Shown here piece after piece: positions 1-7,318 of a stretch of DNA of 38,690 bases. The position numbers and the translations under genes were made by a program. Below the pieces are notes generated by a model. The model saw only the letters and a program-made list of their open reading frames with translations. It had not been told where the DNA came from and searched no databases. This DNA comes from a virus: the IMG/VR virus record IMGVR_UViG_3300046505_000047, positions 1-38,690 of that record; one strand, given 5' to 3'. Positions within the stretch are counted from its first letter, which is position 1, and every line of letters begins with the position of its first letter.

Positions 1-174
1 CGTTCGCGTCGCCGTAATCGCCCATGCTCCCGATAGCCGCGCCGGCTGAGTCGATGACCACGAGCACCGTGCCTCGCTTGGCGATCTCCACTGAGAGCTG
101 CTCCGCGTCATCCGCGAGGGGCGCGGTGCAACGTCGGTAGGCGATGCGGGGAGGATCGAAGCCCATGCCGGTCG
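1..174. repeat. Terminal direct repeat, left copy (circle joint)
   Basis: Bases 1-174 match 38517-38690 except for one base: T at 47 against A at 38563. The repeat lies inside the helicase gene, and reading across it restores one continuous reading frame. It is therefore best explained as the overlap of a circular or circularly permuted genome opened at an arbitrary point, not as a biological terminal repeat. The mismatch is silent (Ser TCA against TCT), which suggests strain variation in the source population or a read error. Confidence 0.95.
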
Positions 175-1264
175 CGATCTTGCGGATCCGGTACTTGACC
201 GTCTTGGCGTTGGTCTCCCAGTCGAGGTAGAGCACCGGGCCGGTCATGGCCGGCGGGATGCCCGGGACGATCTCGCGACCCAGCTGGATGCTGAGTGCCA
301 GGGCGAGAGACAGGTAGCTCTTGCCCGTCCCTCCCGGGGCGTAGAGCACGGTCGGCTCTCCTCGAGGGGCGATCGGGTCGAGGGCGTAGGCGCGAAACTC
401 CGGGGCCTCGTTCCACCCGTCGATGTCGACGATGGGCTCGCCCCGGGCCTCCGCGATCAGGATCTCGACGTAGGACCGTTCGATGACGTCTTCCCAGTCG
501 ATGAGCTGGGCGCCCTCGTCGTGAGTGCGGCGCTGCAAGGTCCGGGCGAAGTCCATCCGGCCCTTCGGCGCGGAGAGGTTCTGGCGGCCCATCGAGAGCT
601 GCGAGCCCTTGAGGTTGAGCCCCGGCAGGGTGCAGGTGATAAGCACGTCCGCGGTCACGTCGCTCGACCGATGCTTGAGCTTGCTGAAGGCCAGCTCCAC
701 CTGCTGATCCGGCCAGGTGATGAGGTAGCCGAGCCCGCGCTTCTCGAGCCGGAAGTCCTTGGATATGGCCCGGTCGACGAGCCGGACGCGGGCCAGCTCC
801 GTCGTCGCTCGCTCGATCGCCTCTTCGACGTCGTTGCCGTCCTCGTAACCGATAGCCGCGATCTTGCCGGCAGCCCCGATTAGACGACGGAGCACGGCCT
901 TTCGCTGGACGAGCTTGGCGTATTGCGCAGCTTGGACTGACGTGGGGGTATCACTTCCGAGCGTCGAGAGGTAGCCGGACCCGCCGACCGCCGCCAACTC
1001 CCCAGCTCTCTCCAGCTCCTCCGACAGCGTGACGATGTCAGCCGGCACGCCTCGCTTGTAGAGCCGGACCATCGCCGAATAGATCAGGCCATGCCCTCGG
1101 CGGTAGAAGTCCTCCCCGCCGTCGCTGAGGAAGTCCATGACCTCTGCGATCGCGGTCTGGTCGATCAGGATGGAGCCGAGCACCGCGGTCTCGCTGTCGA
1201 GGCTCTGGGGCGGGAGCCGGTCAGCCGGAGGTTCGTCTGGTGGCCGGCGTGCCGGCGCGGTCAT
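1..1264 (-). CDS. Replicative DNA helicase, N-terminal part (DnaB-N domain plus RecA-like ATPase); continues at 38516
   Basis: This is the first part of a 926-residue protein that continues across the circle joint to 37000. Residues about 15-115 resemble the DnaB N-terminal domain (an SLDSETAVLGSIL-type start). A linker leads to a RecA/RepA-type ATPase core with Walker A GGTGKS at about residues 311-316 and Walker B VLVVIDSAG near 400-408. The DnaB-N domain suggests a hexameric replicative helicase, while the motor looks more like phage/plasmid RepA ATPases (AAA_25) than classical DnaB; this is a judgement by eye. The start is ATG at 1264, overlapping the stop of the upstream coiled-coil gene (ATGA), so translation is probably coupled. 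It is the last large gene of an operon with nuclease, gp3-like and HNH genes. The intein lies in the other half. Confidence 0.85.
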   Translation of the reverse strand, partial: MTAPARRPPDEPPADRLPPQSLDSETAVLGSILIDQTAIAEVMDFLSDGGEDFYRRGHGLIYSAMVRLYKRGVPADIVTLSEELERAGELAAVGGSGYLSTLGSDTPTSVQAAQYAKLVQRKAVLRRLIGAAGKIAAIGYEDGNDVEEAIERATTELARVRLVDRAISKDFRLEKRGLGYLITWPDQQVELAFSKLKHRSSDVTADVLITCTLPGLNLKGSQLSMGRQNLSAPKGRMDFARTLQRRTHDEGAQLIDWEDVIERSYVEILIAEARGEPIVDIDGWNEAPEFRAYALDPIAPRGEPTVLYAPGGTGKSYLSLALALSIQLGREIVPGIPPAMTGPVLYLDWETNAKTVKYRIRKIATGMGFDPPRIAYRRCTAPLADDAEQLSVEIAKRGTVLVVIDSAGAAIGSMGDYGDAN

Positions 1265-1497
1265 CGGGACATCATGAAGCGGGCGCGGATCTTGCGGACC
1301 TCCACCGCCAGATCATTCCGGCCGGCCATCTCCAGGCGGTTCTCAGCGGACTTGAGCGCCTCGGTAGCCTTCAGGTATTCGTCCTGCCGTTGGAGTGCCT
1401 CAGCGTCCGTCTGAGCGGCGCCCAGCTCGATGTCACGGAGCAGCCCGTTAAGCGGTGCGCGGCCGGTGATGTTGTCGGAGCGGATCGGGTTCGCCAT
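1261..1497 (-). CDS. Small coiled-coil protein upstream of the helicase
   Basis: Encodes about 78 residues rich in Glu, Arg and Ala that look helical and coiled-coil forming. Family not recognised. The ATG at 1497 (MANPIRSDN) is preferred because AAAGGGA lies about nine bases upstream; an in-frame ATG at 1518 has no visible ribosome-binding site. The stop overlaps the helicase start as ATGA. Position directly before a helicase raises the possibility of a loader or accessory factor, but nothing in the sequence proves this. Confidence 0.7.
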   Translation of the reverse strand: MANPIRSDNITGRAPLNGLLRDIELGAAQTDAEALQRQDEYLKATEALKSAENRLEMAGRNDLAVEVRKIRARFMMSR

Positions 1498-1524
1498 CGT
1501 CGTCGTCCCTTTCGTCATCGAACG

Positions 1525-1896
1525 CTAGACCGGAGAGTCTACTCCGGCGCCTTCCTTCTGCGCGATGTAATCGCGGATCTTCTGGCGGTACTTGGATGTC
1601 TCGACGCTGTAGCTGTTCGAGTGGTAGCACGCCAGGACGGAGTGCCGGCGGTCCAGTATCGGCTTATGCCCGCCTAGACCTTCCTTGACGTGCTCGAACG
1701 TCATGAGCTCCACGGCGTTCCAGGGGATGACCTCGCCGGCCCATTGGCCTTTGCAGACATGCCCGGGGACGAGCTGGGCCAGGACGCAGCCGCGGTCGCG
1801 GGCCCGGATGTGCTCGATCTCGATCGCCCTCTCGGCCGGCGTTTGCTTTCGGGGCTTGTCGGCGCGGCGGGTGCCAGCCATGACGAGGCGGCTCAC
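1525..1896 (-). CDS. HNH-type endonuclease-like protein
   Basis: Encodes about 123 residues. Residues in the order RDRGCVLAQL, then TFEHVKEGLGG, then HSVLACYHSN, then RDYIAQ match the layout of small phage HNH proteins that carry a (D/E)HV motif and a C-x-H or W-H-H motif near the C-terminus. A metal-dependent DNA nuclease is the likely activity. The GTG at 1896 overlaps the stop of the exonuclease gene as GTGA. An ATG at 1881 is equally possible, because neither has a strong ribosome-binding site. Catalytic residues are not fully canonical, so activity is uncertain. Confidence 0.6.
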   Translation of the reverse strand: MSRLVMAGTRRADKPRKQTPAERAIEIEHIRARDRGCVLAQLVPGHVCKGQWAGEVIPWNAVELMTFEHVKEGLGGHKPILDRRHSVLACYHSNSYSVETSKYRQKIRDYIAQKEGAGVDSPV

Positions 1897-2582
1897 GTGA
1901 GCTTCGGCAGGTACGGCCACTCGCGCCGGATGTTCTCCGGCGTGCCCTTCCGGGCGAAGTAGGCCTCCAGGCTGGCCCGCTGGGCGAAGCACCAACCGAT
2001 CTGGAGCTCGTGGAGCCGCTCCGGAGTCAGCCCCGCGATGCCCGGGTCGGCCATCTGGCGCACCGCTATCCGCGCGGCCATCAGAGCATCCGCATAGGCG
2101 CCGTGAGCCGTTCCTTCAGCGGGGACGTGGTAATGCTCGGCCACGTCGACGAGCTTGCGTGAGCCCCGTCTGAACTGATCCAGCTCTTTGTCGATGACGA
2201 ACGGGTCGATGACCAGGAGACCGTCGAAACTCAACCCGACGCCATGACGCCGGCACTCTCGGTCCAGGACAGTCAGATCGAACTGCGCGTTGTAGATGAC
2301 CAGCGGGATTGGAGTCACTGCGGCGACCAGGACGGCCCGGGCGATCTCATCCAATGCCTCGAATGGGTCCAGGCCGAGCGCCGCCGTTGCATCGTCGATG
2401 CCATGAATGGCGGTCGCCTCGGGTGGGATCGGTATTCCCGGGTCAATGAGCCAGTCCTGATTGATGGCGTGGAGAATATCGGGGCCGCGCTGGATGATCG
2501 CGGCAGAGACGATCCGGGCCTCCTCCGGGTCCGGGGAAGTCGTCTCCAGGTCGAGAGCCATGAGGCGATCGGTTGGGTTCAT
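1893..2582 (-). CDS. DnaQ-like 3'-5' exonuclease (DEDDh family)
   Basis: Encodes 229 residues with all exonuclease motifs in order: D11 and E13 in ALDLETTSPD (Exo I), D101 in YNAQFDLTVL (Exo II), and H159 with D164 in AHGAYADALMAAR (Exo III). The H-x4-D spacing places it in the DEDDh group with the polymerase III epsilon subunit. It would remove nucleotides from DNA 3' ends. No polymerase gene is visible, so it probably acts with host replication or in recombination. ATG at 2582 overlaps the stop of the gp3-like gene (ATGA). Confidence 0.85.
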   Translation of the reverse strand: MNPTDRLMALDLETTSPDPEEARIVSAAIIQRGPDILHAINQDWLIDPGIPIPPEATAIHGIDDATAALGLDPFEALDEIARAVLVAAVTPIPLVIYNAQFDLTVLDRECRRHGVGLSFDGLLVIDPFVIDKELDQFRRGSRKLVDVAEHYHVPAEGTAHGAYADALMAARIAVRQMADPGIAGLTPERLHELQIGWCFAQRASLEAYFARKGTPENIRREWPYLPKLT

Positions 2583-3541
2583 TCCGGCACCAGGATCGTC
2601 GCGGCGAGGCTCCAGCGTTCCGCGTCGGACAGATCGGGCAGGGCCTTGTTGAACCGGAGTCGCGCCTGCGAGCTACAGAACCCGAGATTGACGCCGTGCT
2701 CTTTGGCCATCGCCGTGAACTCGGCCAGGGTCATCCGGTCCTCCGGCGTGGCAGGCTCAACCAGCTCGCCCTCAACGACCTCCACTGACGCCCGCGGCGG
2801 GTCCGGGATCGTTGAGCCGGGGCCGATCTGGCGCACCTCCTCGCCTGATCCGAGCACCTGCTGGGGAGTCAAGTCCGGGATCTCCAGAACCGGGACGATG
2901 AAGTCTCGACGCTCCTCGCCGGGGCGCTTGACGATCCGGCGCTCAATCCGGAGCTGCGCGTTCACCGCGTAACCCTGTAGCGTGGCGGCCTCGAGCAGAT
3001 CGGCCATGCCGCCCAGCTCCACCGCGGCAAAGTAGCCGTGGCTCTCCAGCCTCCACATCCCGACACTCGGGAGCTTCGGCAGGAGCACGCGCAACCGGGA
3101 CGTCGGCTTGCAGGCCAGGCCCTTCTTGGCCAGCTCAGACCGCTCTTGCGGGTCGGATGGGCAGAGGCAGCGCCCGCGGGTGAGCTCCTCGAACTCGCCA
3201 TTGCATCGGCGCTGACAGCCGCCGGCCGCCCAGAGCTCGAAGCTGGACTCGTAACCGTTCGGCGGGATCATTACCTCAAGGAACGGCGCGGTGATGACGA
3301 CCTCCCACTGGCGGCCGGTCTGCTGCTCCGGGGCGCCCTCCCAGATCCCCGGCTGGCCACCGTAGACATCGGCGGCGGCGCGGATCGCCGTCTCATCGCG
3401 GGATGTCAGCCGGAACGTGTCGAGCTTGGCCGGGCGGTACTTCGTGACGCCGTCCTTCTGGTACGGCTCTTGAACGCCCATCCGGATGCGGCCGACCTCC
3501 CGGATCTGGGCCTGGATGGTGACTATTCGACGCGGCTTCAT
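2579..3541 (-). CDS. phiC31 gp3-like protein (recombination directionality factor-like family)
   Basis: Encodes 320 residues. The N-terminal PRRIVTIQAQIREVGRIRMG, the WAAGGCQRRCNGEFEE segment with later Cys residues (CLC, then C) and the MWRLESHGYFAAVELGG segment resemble the actinophage protein family to which phiC31 gp3 belongs; this is recalled, not searched. phiC31 gp3 controls serine-integrase direction, but relatives occur in phages without that integrase. None was found here, so a replication or recombination role is equally likely. The Cys cluster near residues 108-145 may bind zinc. It overlaps both neighbours by ATGA. Confidence 0.6.
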   Translation of the reverse strand: MKPRRIVTIQAQIREVGRIRMGVQEPYQKDGVTKYRPAKLDTFRLTSRDETAIRAAADVYGGQPGIWEGAPEQQTGRQWEVVITAPFLEVMIPPNGYESSFELWAAGGCQRRCNGEFEELTRGRCLCPSDPQERSELAKKGLACKPTSRLRVLLPKLPSVGMWRLESHGYFAAVELGGMADLLEAATLQGYAVNAQLRIERRIVKRPGEERRDFIVPVLEIPDLTPQQVLGSGEEVRQIGPGSTIPDPPRASVEVVEGELVEPATPEDRMTLAEFTAMAKEHGVNLGFCSSQARLRFNKALPDLSDAERWSLAATILVPE

Positions 3542-4584
3542 CGAACGCTCCTCTTCAGACTATCGCTCAGGTCCGGCATGATCCGCTCACCGATCACTCG
3601 GGCCGACAGGCCCCTCGGATGCAACGGTGAGGCAAGGTGGAACCGGGCCACCTCGCAGACGTTCAGGAACAGCGCGAATACCTCATCCGAAACGTCGGTG
3701 CCGTCCGGGAGGCGGTTGAGCCACTTGAAGGTGTAGTCCTTGTCGGTGAGCCAGAGCACCGCGGTCCGGTCCATCTTCGGCATCGGGATCGCCTGGCCAT
3801 CAGGCAGCCCGATCCAGTCGGCTCGTCGATAGGCCTCCGTCTGGAGAGCCACCTCCGGGTACACGGCCTTGTCGCCGCTCTTGTAGTCGGTGCAGATCGA
3901 GACCCACTTCCCATCGACGGGGATCTCGATGCCGGCGTCAGAGGTGCCGGCGTAGCCCAGATGGCTGAATACGCTGGCCTCGGTGTAGAGGTAGCGCGGG
4001 CCGAAGTCGTTGACCCAGCGGACAAAGTTGTCCATCCGCGGGGCGATCCACGGCTCGTACTTCGGGATGCGATCGGGCGGGATGAAGAGCCGGCCGTCAG
4101 CGTTCGTGTCGCCTGAGCGGATCAGGTCCGAGATCAGGTCGACGATCAGGTCCTCCGCCTCAGCGTGGACGGCGGAGCCGCGGTCACCGGCATAGTCGCG
4201 GTGTCGGGGAGCTGCGCCCTTGAGGTAGCGCAGACCCAGCTCGTCCTCGGTCATGTCGATGGCCCGGTCGATCGACGTCAGATCGCCGCCCTCTTGGAGA
4301 TCGGAGATCCACGTCAGGCCCCGGCTCGCCCACTCGCGGAGCATCGTTCGGGCACTGCGCCGGTCATGCTCGCTCATGTCGGTCCAGACGAGCTCCGCGA
4401 CCATCTTGGCGTAGTGAGCGTGGAGCCACTTCGGCATCCCGCCCGACAGGAGCGTGGTCACCGAGTAGAACTCCCGCCTGACCGGGCCGGGTACGAAGTC
4501 CGGCCAGGGGAAGTCCCAGGTGTAGGTTCGATCGCCGGACTCACTCGTTCTTGCGAGTGCCGGTCCCAGGATGCGGCGGGTCAT
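3538..4584 (-). CDS. Cas4/RecB-like PD-(D/E)XK nuclease
   Basis: Encodes 348 residues. Motifs in order are GSAVHAEAE near 137-145, TEAS near 202, GTSDAG with the first catalytic Asp near 216, TDYKSG near 232 (D-x-K of the PD-(D/E)XK fold) and Q-x3-AY near 248. This is the arrangement of RecB-family and Cas4-like exonucleases. It probably processes DNA ends during recombination or replication, next to a DnaQ-like exonuclease. The ATG at 4584 is preferred because it overlaps the stop of a 23-codon leader ORF (ATGA). An in-frame GTG at 4662 adds 26 hydrophilic residues with no motif. Confidence 0.8.
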   Translation of the reverse strand: MTRRILGPALARTSESGDRTYTWDFPWPDFVPGPVRREFYSVTTLLSGGMPKWLHAHYAKMVAELVWTDMSEHDRRSARTMLREWASRGLTWISDLQEGGDLTSIDRAIDMTEDELGLRYLKGAAPRHRDYAGDRGSAVHAEAEDLIVDLISDLIRSGDTNADGRLFIPPDRIPKYEPWIAPRMDNFVRWVNDFGPRYLYTEASVFSHLGYAGTSDAGIEIPVDGKWVSICTDYKSGDKAVYPEVALQTEAYRRADWIGLPDGQAIPMPKMDRTAVLWLTDKDYTFKWLNRLPDGTDVSDEVFALFLNVCEVARFHLASPLHPRGLSARVIGERIMPDLSDSLKRSVR

Positions 4585-4652
4585 CGGACCGCGTCCGTGA
4601 TCTCGCGCTGATGGTCGTAGGCCACCGTCATCTTCGCGTCGTTCGTCGTCAC
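4581..4652 (-). CDS. 23-codon leader ORF before the Cas4-like nuclease
   Basis: A GTG at 4652 lies about nine bases after AAGAGG and opens a 23-residue peptide, VTTNDAKMTVAYDHQREITD followed by AVR. Its TGA overlaps the nuclease ATG as ATGA. It is the first open frame after the promoter at 4684-4712. It may only deliver ribosomes to the nuclease start, or it may be a functional micropeptide. Its start region shares the GAGGTGAC-AAA-GTGAC layout with the genes starting at 35359 and 35862. Confidence 0.5.
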   Translation of the reverse strand: MTTNDAKMTVAYDHQREITDAVR

Positions 4653-4683
4653 TTTTCGTCACCTCTTGAGGAGTGGGGCCAGG

Positions 4684-4712
4684 AGCGTAACCCCTGGCAG
4701 GTTACATGTCTA
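4684..4712 (-). promoter_or_regulatory. Minus-strand promoter with a GTAACC-N7-GGTTAC inverted repeat
   Basis: Reading the minus strand, TAGACA (4712-4707) and TACGCT (4689-4684) are separated by 17 bases and look like -35 and -10 elements. The spacer carries the inverted repeat GTAACC (4687-4692) / GGTTAC (4700-4705) with a 7-base centre. The same design occurs at 8892-8920 and 34222-34251. It would drive the replication and recombination operon starting at 4652. The repeat is a natural operator for a repressor. Confidence 0.6.
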
Positions 4713-5339
4713 GCGAACCACTGGCTCCTCGGTCTCCCAGATCCTCACGCCAGGGATGGAGACTATGCCGCCTCGCACCGCCGCGCCGATTGCGACTTCA
4801 TTGACCGTCCAGTATTCCGCCGGTATCTGGGCCCGATCGGTTATCTCGAAACGTCGAACGGTCCGGAAGCCGACGTTTCCTTGGGTGCGGGCGGGCATCG
4901 GGACGCTGGGCATGAAGGCCGGCGGGGCGGGCGGCTCAAGACCACGCTCCGCGGCTCGTTCGACCGCCCGCTCCTGTCGGGCCTCGGCCAGCTTGCGGAG
5001 CCGTTCTTCTTCGGCCCTGGCGGCGGCCACGACATCAGCCCGATACTTCGCGGTCTTGCGAGCCAGGATCGTGTCGGCCTCCGACGCCGGCCCGGCCATC
5101 GCCTTGAAGTGGGCGTTGATGACCTTCACCTGATCGTTCAGCGGGCCCACGAAGCGGATGCGCAGAGCCTCCACCTGCTTGACGGCCTTGCGGGCTCGGC
5201 TGAGGAGCTCCAGGGCGGACGTGTTTGTGGTCTCGTCGACGATCTCCAGATCCCTCGCGGTGTCGGCGATCGTCCGGGCAGCGGTATCGGCCTCTTGGAC
5301 TTCGGCGTCGTCGAGGTAGGGTGCGATTGCGGCGTCCAT
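4710..5339 (-). CDS. Coiled-coil phage protein of unknown function
   Basis: Encodes 209 residues. The middle (about 40-130) is a long charged helix with LLSRARKAVKQVEALRIRFV, then VKVINAHFKAMAGP, then an Ala/Glu/Arg-rich stretch. The C-terminal domain has VRRFEITDRAQIPAEYWTVN and ends IPGVRIWETEE. This layout recurs in phage proteins often found near recombination genes, but I cannot name a proven function. The ATG at 5339 follows a GAGAGGAG ribosome-binding site. It is the last gene of the early operon, and its stop lies in the -35 of the next promoter. Confidence 0.75.
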   Translation of the reverse strand: MDAAIAPYLDDAEVQEADTAARTIADTARDLEIVDETTNTSALELLSRARKAVKQVEALRIRFVGPLNDQVKVINAHFKAMAGPASEADTILARKTAKYRADVVAAARAEEERLRKLAEARQERAVERAAERGLEPPAPPAFMPSVPMPARTQGNVGFRTVRRFEITDRAQIPAEYWTVNEVAIGAAVRGGIVSIPGVRIWETEEPVVR

Positions 5340-5343
5340 TGGT

Positions 5344-5643
5344 CTACTGGTCTCCTCTCAGGGCCGCTCGGTAGCGGGCCTTGATCTCTGCGGTCGGGGA
5401 GTCCTGCTCCTCGATCCGCCCGAAGTATTGGCGGCTGATGCCCATGCGCTTCGCCACCGTTGCCTTGTTCAGTCCGGCGGCCTCGCGATCCCTCGCGAGA
5501 TCGGCGCCGGTTGCCATGTCGGCTGCCAGTCGCAGCTCCCGAATTGCCGAGTCGAGATCACGCGGGATGCCGGGGCCGATCCATCGGGCGCGGGCCTCGA
5601 GGACGTGGTGGATTGCCAGGGTGATCGGATCGGTGATACTCAC
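5344..5643 (-). CDS. HTH (XRE-like) DNA-binding protein
   Basis: Encodes 99 residues. A helix-turn-helix is visible at about residues 60-80 (KATVAKRMGISRQYFGRIEE), the classical XRE/Cro pattern. The N-terminal half is helical and lacks a known domain. It is a candidate regulator of the early promoters or of the GTAACC-N7-GGTTAC sites, by inference only. Start is GTG at 5643, overlapping the stop of the previous gene as GTGA. Confidence 0.75.
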   Translation of the reverse strand: MSITDPITLAIHHVLEARARWIGPGIPRDLDSAIRELRLAADMATGADLARDREAAGLNKATVAKRMGISRQYFGRIEEQDSPTAEIKARYRAALRGDQ

Positions 5644-6098
5644 TCTCCACCTCCAAGGGCTCGGTCCAGGTCGGCGAGAGCGGCGCGGAGAAGCTCGGCT
5701 TGGTATTGCTCGACTGCCTTCCGCGCTACTTCGGCATCGTGAGCTTCGGCAGCGGAGGCTAGGTCGGCGAGGGACTTCTCAGCTTTACGCCAGGTGCAAT
5801 TGCCCTTCTCGTGCCAGGTCAGAGGGTCGGCGCAGAATTTGCATTGCGAGCCGTCATCCACCCGGAGACGGTAGGTGTCGGCGCCCAATACCTCGTCCAG
5901 CGCCTCTACCAGCGTGGCGATCTGTGCGGCCTGGTCGGCTCGGGCTTCGGTTTCGATGGCGAGGATGGCCCGCTCCGTCGCTTCGGTAATCCGCTGACCG
6001 AAGAGTTGACCATGCTCGCCGTCAGGTTTCTGACCGCCTACAGCAAGGTCGAGATCGGCCAGCAGTTCCCGCCCGGCTTGGGTCGTGGGCTCGTTCAT
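5640..6098 (-). CDS. Hypothetical protein with a possible zinc site
   Basis: Encodes 152 residues. Two helical, Ala/Glu-rich arms flank a short CKFC...H...C segment near residues 86-101 (CKFCADPLTWHEKGNC) that could bind one zinc ion. Family not recognised. ATG at 6098 overlaps the preceding stop (ATGA), so it is translationally coupled within the early operon. Confidence 0.65.
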   Translation of the reverse strand: MNEPTTQAGRELLADLDLAVGGQKPDGEHGQLFGQRITEATERAILAIETEARADQAAQIATLVEALDEVLGADTYRLRVDDGSQCKFCADPLTWHEKGNCTWRKAEKSLADLASAAEAHDAEVARKAVEQYQAELLRAALADLDRALGGGE

Positions 6099-6400
6099 CC
6101 AATGAACCTTCCGCGGAGGAGGATCTCTTTGCGAGCCCGGCGGAGGATGATCCCGTCGATGACCCGGTCCAGAATCTTGATCCTGACCGGGTGCCCTACG
6201 AGGTAGTCGGCCGGCCAGGTCTCCTGAGCGCGGAGCCGGATCTCGCGGTCCACGTCGGTCGGCAGGCCGAAGGCTGAGCCCGGGGCCGAGATGGTGAACT
6301 CCAGGGTCTTGCCGTGTGCCGGCGGGCGCTCATCGGTCAAGTCTGCGTGAGGTATCTCGAAGTGGGTCACGACGGGAAGGTGGCTAATTACTCGTCTCAC
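6095..6400 (-). CDS. Hypothetical early protein
   Basis: Encodes 101 residues, mostly predicted beta strand, with no Cys cluster or membrane segment and no recognised domain. Start is GTG at 6400, seven bases after a clear AGGAGA site. It overlaps the next gene by ATGA. Confidence 0.65.
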   Translation of the reverse strand: MRRVISHLPVVTHFEIPHADLTDERPPAHGKTLEFTISAPGSAFGLPTDVDREIRLRAQETWPADYLVGHPVRIKILDRVIDGIILRRARKEILLRGRFIG

Positions 6401-6445
6401 GGCGTTTCTCCTGTCTGGGGCCGTCTGACGGGCCCTCAGTGGCGG

Positions 6446-6748
6446 CTAGTAGGCTTCCCACCGGAACTTCCGGAAGGGGTCCTGGTCACGGTGGCAGAAC
6501 CGGCAGAGCGGATGGCCCTCAAGGGTGCCGCTGGCCGGCGCCTGGCAGTTTTCGCACGCGGGTCGACGATGCAGCGCGGGCGGAACCGGGTAGGGGATCG
6601 AATGGCCCGGCTTCGGCAGCATCAGCAGACAGGCGGCTCGCTCGAACGTGTCCATCAGGAGCACTCGCTCGACCGGCAGCTCCATCCACTCGGCGATGGC
6701 TCGGGTCTGGTCGTGGGTCTCGTCTGGGGAGAGAGCGTCATCGCTCAT
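6446..6748 (-). CDS. Zinc-ribbon-like small protein
   Basis: Encodes 100 residues. A four-Cys knuckle CENC...CRFCH at about residues 65-86 is the only recognisable element. The N-terminal half is acidic and helical. It may bind nucleic acid or protein, but no function can be assigned. It overlaps the ASCH-domain gene upstream by 11 bases. Confidence 0.65.
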   Translation of the reverse strand: MSDDALSPDETHDQTRAIAEWMELPVERVLLMDTFERAACLLMLPKPGHSIPYPVPPALHRRPACENCQAPASGTLEGHPLCRFCHRDQDPFRKFRWEAY

Positions 6749-7091
6749 CGACGTACTCGAACTCGATGCGGGTCACGACGGTGTCCTGGTCGCAGTGATT
6801 GGCTCGGCAGAACATCGTCACGAACTCATCCGGAGTCAGCTCCGGGAAACCCTCGGCGGCGGTCCCCGGCTTGCCCTCCTCGCGGATGCGCCAGAGGTAC
6901 TCGTAGGTCACGGCGACCACCCGGATCGTACAGATCCGCTTGACCTTCTCGCCCTTCTTGAGCCCCTGGCCCTTCTCGATCGCGTGGAGCATGGTCTCCG
7001 GCTGAAGGCCGAGCCATCCGAGTCGGCGGGTGACCGTCTTCTCGTGCCGGCGGACCGCTTCGGTGGTCATGCTGAAGCTCATCAGTCGCAT
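6738..7091 (-). CDS. ASCH-domain protein
   Basis: Encodes about 117 residues. The KTVTRRLGWLGLQPETML segment, GLKKGEKVKRICTIRVVAV and the late TRIEFEYV strand match the small phage ASCH (PUA-like beta-barrel) proteins, which are thought to bind RNA or modified nucleotides. The ATG at 7091 is chosen; an ATG at 7082 overlapping the upstream stop (TGATG) and one at 7109 are alternatives. No active-site claim can be made. Confidence 0.75.
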   Translation of the reverse strand: MRLMSFSMTTEAVRRHEKTVTRRLGWLGLQPETMLHAIEKGQGLKKGEKVKRICTIRVVAVTYEYLWRIREEGKPGTAAEGFPELTPDEFVTMFCRANHCDQDTVVTRIEFEYVDER

Positions 7092-7318
7092 CGTCGCACC
7101 GGCTCCCATCCGTCATGGCACCGACACTCGCCGTCTTCACAGGCGTCGTTCGGTCGGTTGGGGATGTCCTCCCCGCCAGACTTTGTGCATCGACACAGCT
7201 GGCAATAGGCGAGTTGGTAGTTGCCGGTCCGGGCGATCTGGATCAGGTCATAGGTCCGGAGTCGGCGGTGAACCGCGTCGATCAGCTCGGTGCTCGTCGA
7301 TGCGTCCAGGTGCGTCAT
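7082..7318 (-). CDS. Cys-rich small protein
   Basis: Encodes 78 residues. Six Cys lie between about residues 39 and 77 (CQLCRC, then C, C, C and a terminal C), a likely metal-binding or disulphide cluster. Family not recognised. ATG at 7318 overlaps the stop of the Ala-repeat gene (ATGA), and its own stop overlaps the ASCH gene. Confidence 0.65.
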   Translation of the reverse strand: MTHLDASTSTELIDAVHRRLRTYDLIQIARTGNYQLAYCQLCRCTKSGGEDIPNRPNDACEDGECRCHDGWEPVRRCD

